Shown here: piece after piece, positions 1-10,525 of the stretch | Numbering within the stretch: position 1 is the stretch's first letter | Layout of the letters: every line of letters begins with the position of its first letter | Assembly (NCBI RefSeq): GCF_020520425.1 | Contig: NC_079491.1 | Coordinates: forward strand, 3,720,001 to 3,784,000 | Reading direction: 5' to 3' | From: Spinacia oleracea | Lineage: Eukaryota > Streptophyta > Magnoliopsida > Caryophyllales > Amaranthaceae | DNA length: 64,000 nt | The notes under the pieces: model-generated | Database searches by the model: none | Told to the model about the DNA's origin: nothing | What the model saw: the letters and a program-made list of their open reading frames with translations, nothing else | Program-made: the position numbers and the translations under genes

Positions 1-38
1 GAGTATATATGTTCACTTGTAAGAGAGGACCTGATATT
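1..38 (+). repeat. Partial duplicate of an ALP1 exon segment
   Basis: The first 38 bases match 600-637 of the ALP1-like exon at 36 of 38 positions, in the same orientation, then diverge completely. They encode the same EYICSLVR stretch. This is the edge of a duplicated or displaced copy that continues to the left of the window. It could instead be an upstream paralogue's exon end. Confidence 0.7.
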
Positions 39-289
39 CTACCTGGGTGTTTGTTAATTTTGGTAATTTATTTATCTTTATTAATGTCATTTGAGCTGTG
101 GTTGATAATGGTATGTTTGTTGTTGTTGTTGTTGTTGTTGTTGTGGACTTATAGTGTAGGGTGTACAATTATATGTAATGTGTATGATGAAAATTGAACA
201 AGTTGATCAAATTCTTCAAAAATCTTGGTATATTGACTAGCAATTTTGTTACCTGCGAAACTTTCTAACTTTAGAATATGCCTTGAATC

Positions 290-524
290 GGTCAAGCCCC
301 TTATTGCAACGCCACAACACGGGGATCTCACATCTGTCTAGATAGTACTATATAAACTCTCTAGGTCATAACCTAGTCGTATTATGTAATCTGTACTCCT
401 CAAGATTAATAAACTTTTCTCCCTTGTGCCTGTGGACGTAGCTTACACATTGTTAATGAACCACGTTAAATCTCTGTGTTCTTTGTTTACGTTATTTATA
501 ATCTTTCTTGCTTCCGTTATAACA
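290..524 (+). mobile_element. LTR remnant (Copia-like 3' LTR end or solo LTR)
   Basis: The stretch has the look of a plant Copia LTR: a TATA-like tatataaac near 350, a polyadenylation-type aataaac near 410, a tail with accacgtt and tttgtgttc-like motifs, and a terminal ataaca at 519-524. The 5' limit is uncertain. It lies directly upstream of a good splice acceptor for the ALP1-like exon, so it probably sits in that gene's intron or has replaced its 5' part. It is a broken fossil; no internal genes are present. Confidence 0.45.
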
Positions 525-531
525 CTTTCAG

Positions 532-1562
532 GTTTGACCATACCTAATGATAAAGAGGAGGCATTCAAGTATTTCTTTAGGGTATCAAAAACCACATTTG
601 AGTATATATGTTCACTTGTAAGAGATGACCTGATATCAAGACCACCTTCAGGATTAATCAACATTGAAGGGAGGCTATTAAGTGTTGAGAAACAAGTTGC
701 CATTGCGATGAGAAGGTTAGCTTCTGGTGATTCACAGGTTTCAGTAGGTGCCTCATTTGGGGTTGGTCAATCCACTGTTTCTCAGGTAACTTGGAGATTC
801 ATCGAGTCATTAGAGGTTCGTGCTAAACACCATATTAAATGGCCTGATCAGGACAAATTAGAGCAGATCAAATCAAAGTTTCAAAGTGTATTTGGGTTAC
901 CCAATTGTTGTGGATCAGTAGATGCAACTCATATTCTTATGACCCTTCCATCTGTTCAAACTTCAGATGATTGGTGTGATGAAGCCAGAAACTACAGCAT
1001 GTTGCTTCAAGGAATTGTTGATGATGAAATGAGGTTTCTCGATGTTGTTACTGGTTGGCCTGGTGCAATGACAGTGTCTAGGTTTTTGAAGTGTTCTGGG
1101 TTTTACAAGTTGTGTGAAAATGGAGAAAGATTAAGTAAAAAACTGAGATTAGGTGAAAATATAGAGATTAGAGAGTATATAGTTGGTGGAGTTTACTACT
1201 CTCTTCTTCCATGGCTAATAACCCCTTACGAAGATCAAGACTTTGCGACAATTAACTCGAAATTTAGGGAGGCACATGATGCTGCAAGGTTACTGGGAGT
1301 TAGGGCATTATCACATTTGAAGGGAAGTTGGAGAATTCTTAGTAAGGTTATGTGGAGGCCTGATAAGAGTAAACTACCCAGTATTATCTTGGCTTGTTGT
1401 TTACTCCACAATATTATGATTGATTCTGGGGATAAGTTACTCTCTAATGTTGCTATTCCTGAACACCATGACTTTGGTTATGAAGAGAAATCATGCAAGT
1501 TTGTGGATACCTTAGGGAGTACCATGAGAGATAATTTAGTGAAATGTTTGCAGCCTAGATAG
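532..1562 (+). CDS. ALP1: ALP1-like protein (domesticated PIF/Harbinger transposase), 3' exon
   Basis: This exon encodes about 343 residues that I recognise as close to Arabidopsis ALP1 (ANTAGONIST OF LIKE HETEROCHROMATIN PROTEIN 1). That nuclear protein derives from a PIF/Harbinger transposase (DDE_Tnp_4 fold) and is known to associate with Polycomb PRC2. Conserved blocks include FKYFFRVSKTTF, RRLASGDSQVSVG, GVGQSTVSQVTWRF, PNCCGSVDATHI, VTGWPGAMTVSR and LKGSWRILSKVMWRP. The first catalytic Asp is present in GSVDATH. The second is replaced in GWPGAMTVSR, where active enzymes read HDS, and the Glu of the ExAF motif reads V in LGVRALSHLKG. It should therefore be catalytically dead. No ATG belongs to the family upstream; ctttcag at 525-531 is a good acceptor, so the first exon lies upstream or is lost. 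The stop is at 1560-1562. Confidence 0.85.
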
Positions 1563-2089
1563 AGGAAGTACTGATTGCCGACTACAGAAAGTTGGCAACT
1601 AATGAGGCCCAAGAATAGAAGCCCAAGAAGAGCGTCCCAACAGCAATAGCAACACAACAGCCACAACAGGGACGGCAGAGCCGTCAGCAGAGAATGTAGT
1701 ATAAATAGAATTAGAGGAAGAGAGAGAAGTTCAGGTACTTGGTAGTGAATTGTGAGACTTGTGACCTAAAGTCACTAACTTGGAGAGTGATAGCCTAAAG
1801 CTACTGATTTTGTATCCTGCTCAGTTACTTCTTCAATCAAAACTTCCTTCTTTCTCCTATTTCCTTGTGTGTGTCTGATATCTGTGTCTGAGTTTGCAAG
1901 TTCTTTACAGGCATAGTTGTGTAACATACTAACATGTCGCAAGTTCTTTACAGGCATAGTTGTGTAACATGTGTTAGTTTGATTTTTTTGCTTTTTTTGA
2001 GTATTGAGAACCTTGGTAATTACTCAAGTTACGGAATATTTCTTAATTCGGATGTTTCATTTTAGAATTTTATTTTTTCTAAGGTCTAT
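1563..2089. other. ALP1 3' flank with possible LTR-like tail
   Basis: No gene is seen. Bases 1690-1900 have a TATA-like tataaatag, paired phrases of the form gtgacctaaagtcact and gatagcctaaagctact, and a T-rich end, which resembles part of an LTR, but no ends or target duplication could be fixed. Confidence 0.3.
1896..1970 (+). repeat. Tandem duplication, 43-bp period
   Basis: A 32-bp string beginning gcaagttctttacaggcat occurs at 1896-1927 and again at 1939-1970 with perfect identity, an exact recent tandem duplication. Confidence 0.85.
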
Positions 2090-3123
2090 TATATATATTG
2101 GTTATATGAGAAATAATTGTAACTCAACTGGAAGTCTTGCAAGAGTAGGATTGTTGCCTTCTTGTAGTGTATACTCTGTATAAAACAAGAGTGTGGAGTC
2201 TGACCTTTGCTCCAAAATGTGTTAAGAGGAAATGCAGCACAAATGGCTGACAGAAGCAACACTACACCCACCTTTGAAACTTGGGAAAAGTTAGCTGGGT
2301 TAGAATCAGAAACCAATGTGGAATTGGTCCTGTTAGTTGGTTTCCTCTAAGATCTGCTTAATAAGGTTAGCAAGGAAAGATGGAATATCACCAGCTAAAT
2401 TAAGAGAACTTTGTCAGGTTACTAAGAGAAGGTGGGATTGAACCTGAGAAATGACTCCATGACAGAAAAAGTTGCTCCAAACTTGAAAGTCTTCCAATGG
2501 AAGGCGGCACTTCTCCAGAAAATGCTGACTTCTAGGAGAGATCTAGTTTTTTTTAGAGGGCTTTTACCATTGAACTGAGGAAGGAACCCTGCAAGATCTT
2601 TATTGTTATTCAAAAGAAGGATTTCAAAAGATTTGCTAGCAGTTCACCATATACATTGCAGAGTTGAAGGGAAATAGCTGTTAATGAAGTGAGGTTTGTC
2701 AGAATCATTGGCACCGGAGATAAAGATGGATGTGGGTCGGGCCTGCCCGAATAAAGCCCAGACCGTGGACTGAGGCCCGAATAAAGCCCGGTTTGGCCCT
2801 ATTCAAAATTTTCGGCCCGGCCAGACCCAGCTGTTACTGAGATTAAGCCCAATAACACGTCCAGTCTCCTTGTCACACTCCACACCGTCCCACAAACAGC
2901 AATTACAGTTCATCTCACCTTGCCATGATTTTTTTACCTTCGGAATTGCAGTAGGATGATAAGCAGAAGCAGCACAATCTATTAAAAAACTTTGCTTGAA
3001 ATTCAGTACGGCTGCTCTCTCATCACCAGGACACGGCGGCTGCAGATAGGGGGAAGAGATTGCAAGAGTTAACACAGTAAAAGGTTCTAGTGTAACTAAG
3101 ATGAGCAAGTACAAAAGCCCCAT
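2090..3123 (-). pseudogene. Receptor-like protein gene, broken 5' part (RLP copy 1)
   Basis: The minus strand from 3123 encodes an RLP N-terminus: a hydrophobic signal peptide (LLYLLILVTLEPFTVLTLA), a leucine-rich-repeat N-cap with PCPGDERAAVLNFKQSF, and the CCLWDGVEC motif also present in the intact RLP at 12909. The frame stops where a GC-rich insertion (about 2722-2822, made of gcccgaataaagcccg-like phrases) begins. RLP text resumes at 2422-2613 (NNKDLAGFLPQF, matching GNKDLAGFLPEF of the intact gene) and at about 2230-2310 in other frames. The 3' half is missing. It is one of several decayed members of a local RLP cluster. Confidence 0.8.
2722..2822. repeat. GC-rich insertion in RLP copy 1
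   Basis: This short insertion is rich in gggcc and gcccgaataaagccc phrases in an otherwise AT-rich window and interrupts the RLP reading frame. It resembles fragments of hAT-type elements with GGGCC/GGGTC interiors, but no clear terminal repeats were found. Confidence 0.5.
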
Positions 3124-4451
3124 TTTGCAATATTACTGAGGTGAGATATTTACTTTTTGAACTTACATTGACGAGGAAAAATATCATGTTTTCTTTTATA
3201 CTACAAGAATGCTACTGTTTGCGTGTGCTGTGTTCTTGTTTTGATACATTAATTCTGGCATCAATTCTGCATATGATTAGACAAACAAGTTGGACGGACG
3301 AAGAAGAAGAGGAATTTCAGATTTTTGATAGCAACAGTTGTTAATGCAACAACCTGGTATTAATTCTACTCCCCAATTTGCATAAACATTTGTTTTCAAT
3401 TTTCTTTGGATTAGTTTGACTATTGTTATGCTTTGAATTTTGGGGAGTTTTATTTTTGGTAGCTTGTAAACTGAATTTGCATAAAACATTCTTCTACATT
3501 GCCGATTAAACTGAAGTGAATGAATGAATGATTGTTCTCTTCTCATATGTATCTTGCTAACACTTTAATTATCTTCTAACAATCTAGTACTAAGATTATT
3601 GATTTCGTAATATAATCACTCATCAAAGATTTAGTATTGATAGAATTATGAGGCTGCAAAGGGCAATTAGAGGATTAACCTTGGAGAGAAGGCCAGCATT
3701 GTATGAGTCGGGGATCACAAATACAGATTTTAGCTACAGATACTAAGGCGAGGCTAACAAGGATGGGCCTCATTACCTGTTAAGACCTCTTAAAATATGA
3801 GATGCTCTAGTAAGATTGAAAGCAAGATTGAAACCAGGGGAGACTATGTAAAGGAACTCTGGAAATAACGAGGAAAAGCCCCATAAATCATGATAAGAAA
3901 GTGAACACTATTCTCTTAGAGCATCAACATTGGTGGGAAAAAATGGAAAAAAGAACCTTCGCACCAATGATGGAGGCTTCTCATAAAATGTGGAACCTAA
4001 TAAATACGGAAGCTTCTAATATTGAGAAACAATCAGACATGTGGTCCCCTTTCCCCAAAATTCTGACGTGGGGTATGGAAAAGTAGCAGAGAGAAGGTAA
4101 ATAGGGAGGTTAATGAATGTAGGTATGAAATTGTGAAATGGGAAAAGTAGATGATAAAGTTAGTGGAAAGTGACGTGAATTAATGAGGTGAGGAGAGAGA
4201 AATTAAGTGGAACCTCGCCAATGTTAATGCTCTTGAAGCCTAATTACTTGAACTTGAACATAAACACTAGGAAACCCTTGTAAGTAGCAATTCTCTCACA
4301 AAGTGCTATGTTATTTATTTACTGAACTAAGTACAAGCTAGTGATATTAAAAAAATTGTAGTCTAGACATACATGAGCAAGAAAAATAAAAGTCTAATAT
4401 TACTAGTATATAACATATAGAGCCAAACTTATCATTTGTGTCTTTGATTCT
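3124..4451. repeat. RLP intergenic spacer; inverted copy of the flank at 15.9-16.5 kb
   Basis: This is the 3' flank of RLP copy 2 and the 5' flank of RLP copy 1. Read on the minus strand, 4440-3300 matches the 3' flank of the intact RLP (15894-16500). Shared phrases include gagagaattgctac, cttatcatgatttatgggg and the stretch around aattcagtttacaagctac. No gene is seen; short open frames here are not convincing. Confidence 0.75.
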
Positions 4452-5410
4452 TTATTTTCTCCTCATTGTCCTCCTCCTTCCAAAGGTCTCCATAAACCAT
4501 TCATGGTACTTGTCAGTGATGTAAATTTTCCCAATAACAAAGCCAACTATGGTTCCACATATACAGCCCAGCGATTTGATGATCCAATCAATCAGTTCCG
4601 AATCCTCATCCTCGCTCTTGTCACTATGCACTGATGGCGGTGACAGTGGTATAACATCTTCATTTCTGCACTTCTGGTAAATTAGACTTCCACACAATCC
4701 TGGGTTTCCTTGGAAAGAGGTATCATCAAAAGTATTGAATTGGTTTCCTTGTGGTATTGGGCCCACGAGATGATCATTAAAGGAGATGTTGAACACCTCG
4801 AGAGTTGTCAATTGTGATAATGCTGGAGGGATTTCACCTGAGAGTTTGTTGAGAGAAAGGTCAAGTGACTCAAGTTCTGTTATGTTGGATAGAGAAGGTG
4901 GGATTCTGCCTTCAAGATTGTTGTTGGACAAGTTGAGTGCTTGTAGTCCCTTTAGATCCCCAATGCCATCGGGAATTCTGCCTGTGAAGTTGTTACTGGA
5001 TAAGTCAATGACCCTAAACACTTTAAGTATCTTTGGATAAATAATTTCACTGCCTTTGTTTGTTATGGTGATGGAGTACTCGAAATTCTGTGTAGAAATA
5101 ACATAGTCTACTCCCAACTTAAAATAGAAAGTAATCAAGGTATTGTATGAACCTGATTGTTCTTCCTTTGAAACTTTCATTGCATGCCAATTTTGAAAGT
5201 ACCTAGAGGGTAAACAACCTGTATGAAGATTGTGGGACAGGTCAATAATGCGCAAGAATCGGAAACCGAGGTCATATTTCTGATATAGTACGCTTCCGTG
5301 AAATTTATTATGCCCCAGGACAAGAACTTGCAACTTTGGGAGACTTCCTAACAATGATGGAAAAGAATCATTAATTTGATTTCTTCCAACATCAAGTACT
5401 TCAAGCATTG
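4452..5410 (-). pseudogene. Receptor-like protein gene, 3' half only (RLP copy 2)
   Basis: The minus strand encodes the C-terminal ~320 residues of an RLP, very close to the end of the intact gene at 12909-15893. It has terminal LRRs from NCTMLEVLDVGRNQIND onward, the island segment FEYSITITNKGSE, the last LRRs, an acidic juxtamembrane stretch (SEDEDSELIDW), a transmembrane helix with GxxxG spacing (CGTIVGFVIGKIY) and a short basic tail. The whole N-terminal ectodomain is missing: at about 5410 it meets another RLP 3' half head to head on the opposite strand. The remaining frame is open, so it could still be transcribed, but it cannot be a normal receptor. Confidence 0.85.
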
Positions 5411-6350
5411 TGCAGTTGGGAAGAAATCGTATTAATGACACTTTTCCATCATGGTTAGGAAGTCTTCCCAATTTGCAAGTTCTTGTGCTGAAGCATAACA
5501 ACTTCCACGGGAGGATAACATCCCTGTTGCCCAGTCGTATTTTTCAAAGCTTGCGAATTATTGATTTGTCTTATAATTTTCATACTGGTAACTTACCTTC
5601 AAGGTATCTTCAAAGTTGGCATGCGATGGAAATTTCAACCGAAGACATGTCTACTTCTTCCAACTCTGATTTTCGAATAAGTATTACTTTTAATGATGGC
5701 AACACTGAGTATGCACATGTGTTATATGAATACAGTATCACCATAACAAATAAGGGGAGCGAAACAAATTACAACAAGATATTGAAAGCATTCAGAGTAA
5801 TTGATTTTTCAAGCAACAAGTTCACTGGTGGAATCCCTAAAATCATTGGAAAGCTTAAGGGCCGGGCCTTCAGGCACTTAATTTATCCAATAACAACTTT
5901 GTTGGTGATATCCCATCTTCTCAAAACATGCTTTCAGGAGTGATCCCTTGGGAGTTGACAAGGCTAACATTTCTTGAAATTCTCGACGTTTCACACAATC
6001 GTCTTGTTGGTCCAATCCCTGTAGGAAAACACTTCAATACTTTTGACAACGATTCCTTTGATGGGAACCTCGCGTTATGCGGAGCTCCATTGTCTGAAAA
6101 GTGCGAGAAACACTCCACGCCATCATCAATACAAGAGTTAGCAAATGATGAGATGACTGAAGAAGACACCAAGTTGATTGATTGGGTCATTAGATCATTG
6201 GGGTGTGTAACTGGGCTTATAATAGGCTATATAATTGGGAAAATCTACATAACTGATAGGTATCATGATTGGTTCATAGAGACTTTTGGAAGAAGAGGAA
6301 GGTCTAAGACACGAGTGAAGAGATCAACACAAAGGCTCAGGAGAAACTGA
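5411..6350 (+). pseudogene. Receptor-like protein gene, 3' half, frameshifted (RLP copy 3)
   Basis: The plus strand starts abruptly at LGRNRINDTFPSWLGSLP, the same LRR at which copy 2 begins on the other strand. It continues through SITITNKGSE and VIDFSSNKFTGGIP. Near 5860 the sequence gggccgggcc looks like a 5-bp duplication that shifts the frame. The frame resumes at 5928-6350 with HNRLVGPIPVGKHF, the acidic stretch, a transmembrane helix (GLIIGYIIGKIY) and a basic tail. About one LRR is missing between the two parts. It is a different paralogue from copy 2. Confidence 0.85.
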
Positions 6351-8184
6351 TGAGGAATTTGCACATGTGACCAAGCTTCAAATCATGTTTAAGTTGAAGC
6401 ACCAAATGTTGTTACTTCAGTTTACCTCTTTTTTTCTTTTTTTTCTTTTTTTTCTTTTCATGTTGCTTGTTTGTTTGTGTTTTAACAATTTTGTTTCCCC
6501 GTACCTTGTAATTTTGCTTATTGTATGTGTATTAGCTAGTATTAATTACATGTAATATTTTGCTACATGAATAAGATAACACCCTATGAGATAAGCTAGA
6601 GTGCTGCTTATAAGGGTTTTTCTAGTGTTTTGCATGGTTTCAGAAACAAGTTTGTCATCTGATCTTCAATAAGTTTTCAGTTTCAATCTCTCAAGTTCAA
6701 GTTTTTTTGGAGGTATTTCCACATTTAATAGACAAAGGTAATCCAAAAAAATGATAATTTCCCAACAAATGAGCTATTATTGAAAGTGTTGAACTGTTTT
6801 TTATAGGGGTATCGATCTCTTAAGATGATCGTGTGAGACACTGAAAACCTCAAAGATATGTTAGCTCATTGTTAGAAAATTGTAAGACAACTCAATTATA
6901 AGTAACCCATGGAAATTTGGAAAGTGAAGACCGTATTTTGGAGTTGCACTGGTAGCTTGATCATAAACACTGTTATATATCAATAAACTAGTTAATATCT
7001 ACATGAATTAGTAATATTTATGGTCTTATGGAGTAATTCTACTTCCTAACATCAAATAAAATGCATTTTAAAACAGGGGCGGATCTTACTTATGTCTGGA
7101 AGGGGCCTCAGCTCGTCCCAAAGACTAAAAATTTTGTAGATTTTTTTTAGTTATGCCTTCTAAAAATAGTGTATATATTATTCAGTATATTGCTTAATTT
7201 TTTTTCTACCCCCACGTAAAACATTTTAAGATCCGTCACTGCTTTAAGAATATGAAGAGGAAGGACTATGAAAAGGAGGGAATAATGAATAGTAAGACTG
7301 GTAATGTTTTTAAGATTGAGGGTTTGTGTAACACATATCTGTATATTATATGTTCGAATCCCTCAAGCGAGGAGGATCCGAGTCGTGACCTATCTTAGAA
7401 CTAGCGGCAATCTCTCACATTACATGTGAAGAGAAATATAAGATGGATCATCCATAAACAGAAAATACTCTTATGTGCACGGTACATACGCAGTGGCGGA
7501 GCCAAGCAGGTGCATGAGGGGTCCACCGACCCCCAAAAAAAATTTGGGAAAAAACATATAGCTGAGTTCTAAGAGACCTGTTATTATATAAAACAGATCT
7601 CTTAGTTTATACTTAAAGACATCGGGTAGACTATAGAGATCACCCTAAATCAGCCTTTAGAAACAACGGGTCTCTTAGAGTTTTGAATAACTTAGGGGGG
7701 ATAGTTCTAAGAAAACAGTCTTTAGAAATAACTGATCTCTTAGAATTTTGAATTTTAATAAATTAAGTTATTCTTTTCACCGGACATATGAAAACTAGAG
7801 AATAATTGTTATTCTTTTCAGCGCACGACACTCTAAAAATCCTGCGAACGTCATTGCCGACACCCAAAAAAAAATATGACTTCTCTACTGTACACACGGA
7901 TACACCTAATAATTTTCAGACCTATCCAAGCATCCAGCTCAACTTCAGCATGAAGTAATCTTTTGCACAATCGCACCGCTACCAAAGACACATCATGCCA
8001 AAGTAATAAATGTCATCCCAAAAATCTACCACCTCATAATCCCTCATGCACTCCAAACCTCCACGTGGCACTTCTCACTTTCTCCAAGAAAAAAGGAGTA
8101 AAAAAATCATCGTTACTTGTGGTAACTAACCGTTAAATGCCTAAAAATGGCATAAAATGAAAAACAGTTAACCGAACTAATTGA
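6351..8184. other. Intergenic, transposon fragments only
   Basis: No gene is seen between RLP copy 3 and the VOC gene. A T-rich 3' flank (6420-6480) is followed by an hAT-like element, a possible SINE fragment around 7290-7450 (a gttcgaatccc B-box-like motif near 7353), and an hAT-like fragment starting with cagtggcggagcc at about 7493. Confidence 0.5.
7074..7241. mobile_element. hAT-like MITE
   Basis: The ends are inverted: caggggcggatcttac at the left and gtaaaac..aagatccgtcactg at the right. The flanking octamers ttttaaaa and ctttaaga agree at 6 of 8 positions, compatible with an old 8-bp target duplication. Confidence 0.6.
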
Positions 8185-10103
8185 ATGCAAATCATGGGAA
8201 GCAACCAAGAAAAACGAGATGATGAAAATGGTGAAAGTGATAAGAAAGAAGAAGAAGACAAACATGAACTTCCATTAATGGCATTAAACCATGTGTCAAG
8301 GTTATGTAGGTCAGTGAAAGATTCAATAGAGTTTTACACAAAAGTTTTAGGGTTTGTTATTATTGAGAGGCCTCAAGCTTTTGATTTTGATGGTGCTTGG
8401 CTTTTCAATTATGGGATTGGTATTCATTTGGTTCAATCTAAGGATGAAGATCGTTTGCCATCCGATAAGGAGGGTTTGGATCCAATGGATAATCATATCT
8501 CCTTTCAGGTAGTGCCTTCTCATAAGTTTGTTTAAAGCTTAATTATGTTTTGTTCATCTTATTTCTATTTATTTCGCTTAATTATATTCTGTTCATCTTA
8601 TTTCTATTTATTTTAGATTATAATAAGATAAAATCAGATAATACAAGGTCAATAAGTTCATACGGAGTATAAGATAACACTCTATAAAATGTAGTTCTAA
8701 AATGTATTTAGAAAATACCGGTTTTCTAATAACTATTTTTATATTTTACCTTTGTTTTATATTGTACATTTACTCTTCATTCTTGTTTTAGTTTGTTTTA
8801 TAAGTTTTAGTTTGTTTTATAATGGTCTTTACAGGTTTTAGTTTGTTTCATAACGTTTTTCATATTGTGGTTTGGAGTACATTATTTTTGGACATATAAA
8901 TGTATCATCTACCCCACCCACCCTACATGATTTACAAATCCACCCGCCTTTTAACTCTTTTCTTTTACTTAATTATACTCATCCATTTATTTACCAATAT
9001 CATTTATTTTAATATTTGTTACAAATAGTAACATTATCAAGATAGTAGATGGTTAGAGATGTTAGGTTTTTTTTTTTTTTAAATCTCCACTCCTCTCAGG
9101 AAAAACAAGCCCGCCTAGGGAATAAGTATAGGTTATTGAAGTAGCATTTATAAATTCTAATTCAGACAATGTAGATATGCAATTTAGAAGGTGGACCATG
9201 GTCCATATAGAGCATGGTACTAGTATATAATTGAAAGAACGTCTGGTTACGAGAAAAGAACATTAGTATTTTTTTATTTAGGTTTTTAATAAATAGTAAC
9301 ATAATATACTTTACCATGGTTGATTTTTGTTCCTTTAACCATTATTTTGACTCTTAATATCTCAAATTATCTGCAAGTAAAAATTATAAAAAAAATAATA
9401 TTTAGAAAATATATCGATACGAATCTAACATGATCTCACATGACTAAAATTTCCTTACGTACGAATTACAAAAAATAGTTAAAGTCGTAGTGCGAATAAT
9501 GTAAAAACAAATGGTGCGATATTTCTGTTATAACAAAAAAGCGAAATATTATATCCCATGTTCTTTCGCCGTAGTGTCATGTTCTTTTGCTTATGCACAT
9601 ATGTTCTTTTAGCACACCATGCTCTATGTGCACAACAATCTATAGTCCACGGATTGCAACGAGTCAACTATGATCTTGTTGTATCGGAAAAATGCAACAT
9701 TGAGTACAAAACTTCTTAACTATCATACAACACAACTTGTTACTTTTAGTTAAAAACCATTAGCCCAAAGCTCAAATATAACTCTAATTAATTATCAAAT
9801 TTTTGGAATGTGGAATAGTGCGAAGATATGGAGGCAATGGAACAAAGACTGAAGGATTTTAATGTCAAGTACATGAAAAGAACAGTGGATGATGAAGAGA
9901 ACAAGACGTCGATCGATCAGCTTTTCTTCAACGATCCAGACGGATTTATGATCGAAATGTGCAACTGTGAGAACCTCAAACTCGTTCCTGCAGGTTCCAT
10001 GGGTAAGATTAAGCTGCCTTGTGATCGTCATAACCCTCCGATTGAGCTACGCAAAGATGATAATGAAAGAAGTCAAGAAAAACCTATGTCAAACTCAAAT
10101 TAG
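8185..10103 (+). CDS. VOC/glyoxalase I-like protein, two exons
   Basis: Exon 1 is 8185-8508 and exon 2 is 9819-10103. The donor is CAG|GTAGTG, the acceptor is AATAG|TGCGAAG, the intron is phase 0, and the joined protein has 202 residues. It belongs to the vicinal-oxygen-chelate superfamily and resembles the small plant GLYI-like proteins (Arabidopsis At1g15380 type). Recognisable blocks are LNHVSRLCRSVKDSIEFYTK, FDFDGAWLFNYGIGIHL, DNHISFQCEDMEAM and FNDPDGFMIEMCNC. Candidate metal ligands are His36, His104 and Glu154. Such proteins are usually soluble metal-dependent isomerases or lyases; the substrate is unknown. The N-terminus is a charged Asp/Glu/Lys tail; a second in-frame ATG follows three codons later. 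The 1.3 kb intron carries a Stowaway-type fragment. Confidence 0.9.
9311..9533 (-). repeat. Stowaway-type MITE fragment in the VOC intron
   Basis: Read on the minus strand, this matches the element at 44497-44749 (ttcgtacgtaaggaaatttt, tagattcgtat and the gtgcgatattt end). Its ends are eroded and no TA duplication was found. Confidence 0.65.
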
Positions 10104-10334
10104 AAAGAGGTTTTCATCTTCAGTTTTTTTTATTATTAAGATGTCTTTATGTCTGTTTTTCCTGAGGAAATGAGTTTTTATTAGAAATGGAGTTACTTGC
10201 ATTTTATCTGAATGTATAACAGACGATTCAATCGGACAGGAGTTGGCAATCTGTTAAGAGTGTGATCCACATGTGAGTTGAGACTAGTCTTCCCACATGG
10301 AAGAAACAGTGAGAGATTATGACCCACCCATCAC

Positions 10335-10517
10335 TAGGGGTGTCAAATCTGGTCATCAGTCAGTTACGGATCGGGTATAATCGATTTGGGTATAATTCGA
10401 TAATGTAGTTATGCAGAGCCATTATGCTTATGCGCATTGAATGTGAAAATTTTGTTTTTCGGATCACTTCGGTTTTTGTCAGAAATCGATTGGATCGGCT
10501 CAGTTTTGACAGCCGTA
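10335..10517. mobile_element. hAT-like MITE with 8-bp target duplication
   Basis: This is a 183-bp element starting taggggtgtcaaa and ending ttttgacagccgta (inverted). It is flanked by a perfect 8-bp direct repeat CCCATCAC at 10327-10334 and 10518-10525, the size expected of hAT transposition. Confidence 0.85.
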
Positions 10518-10525
10518 CCCATCAC

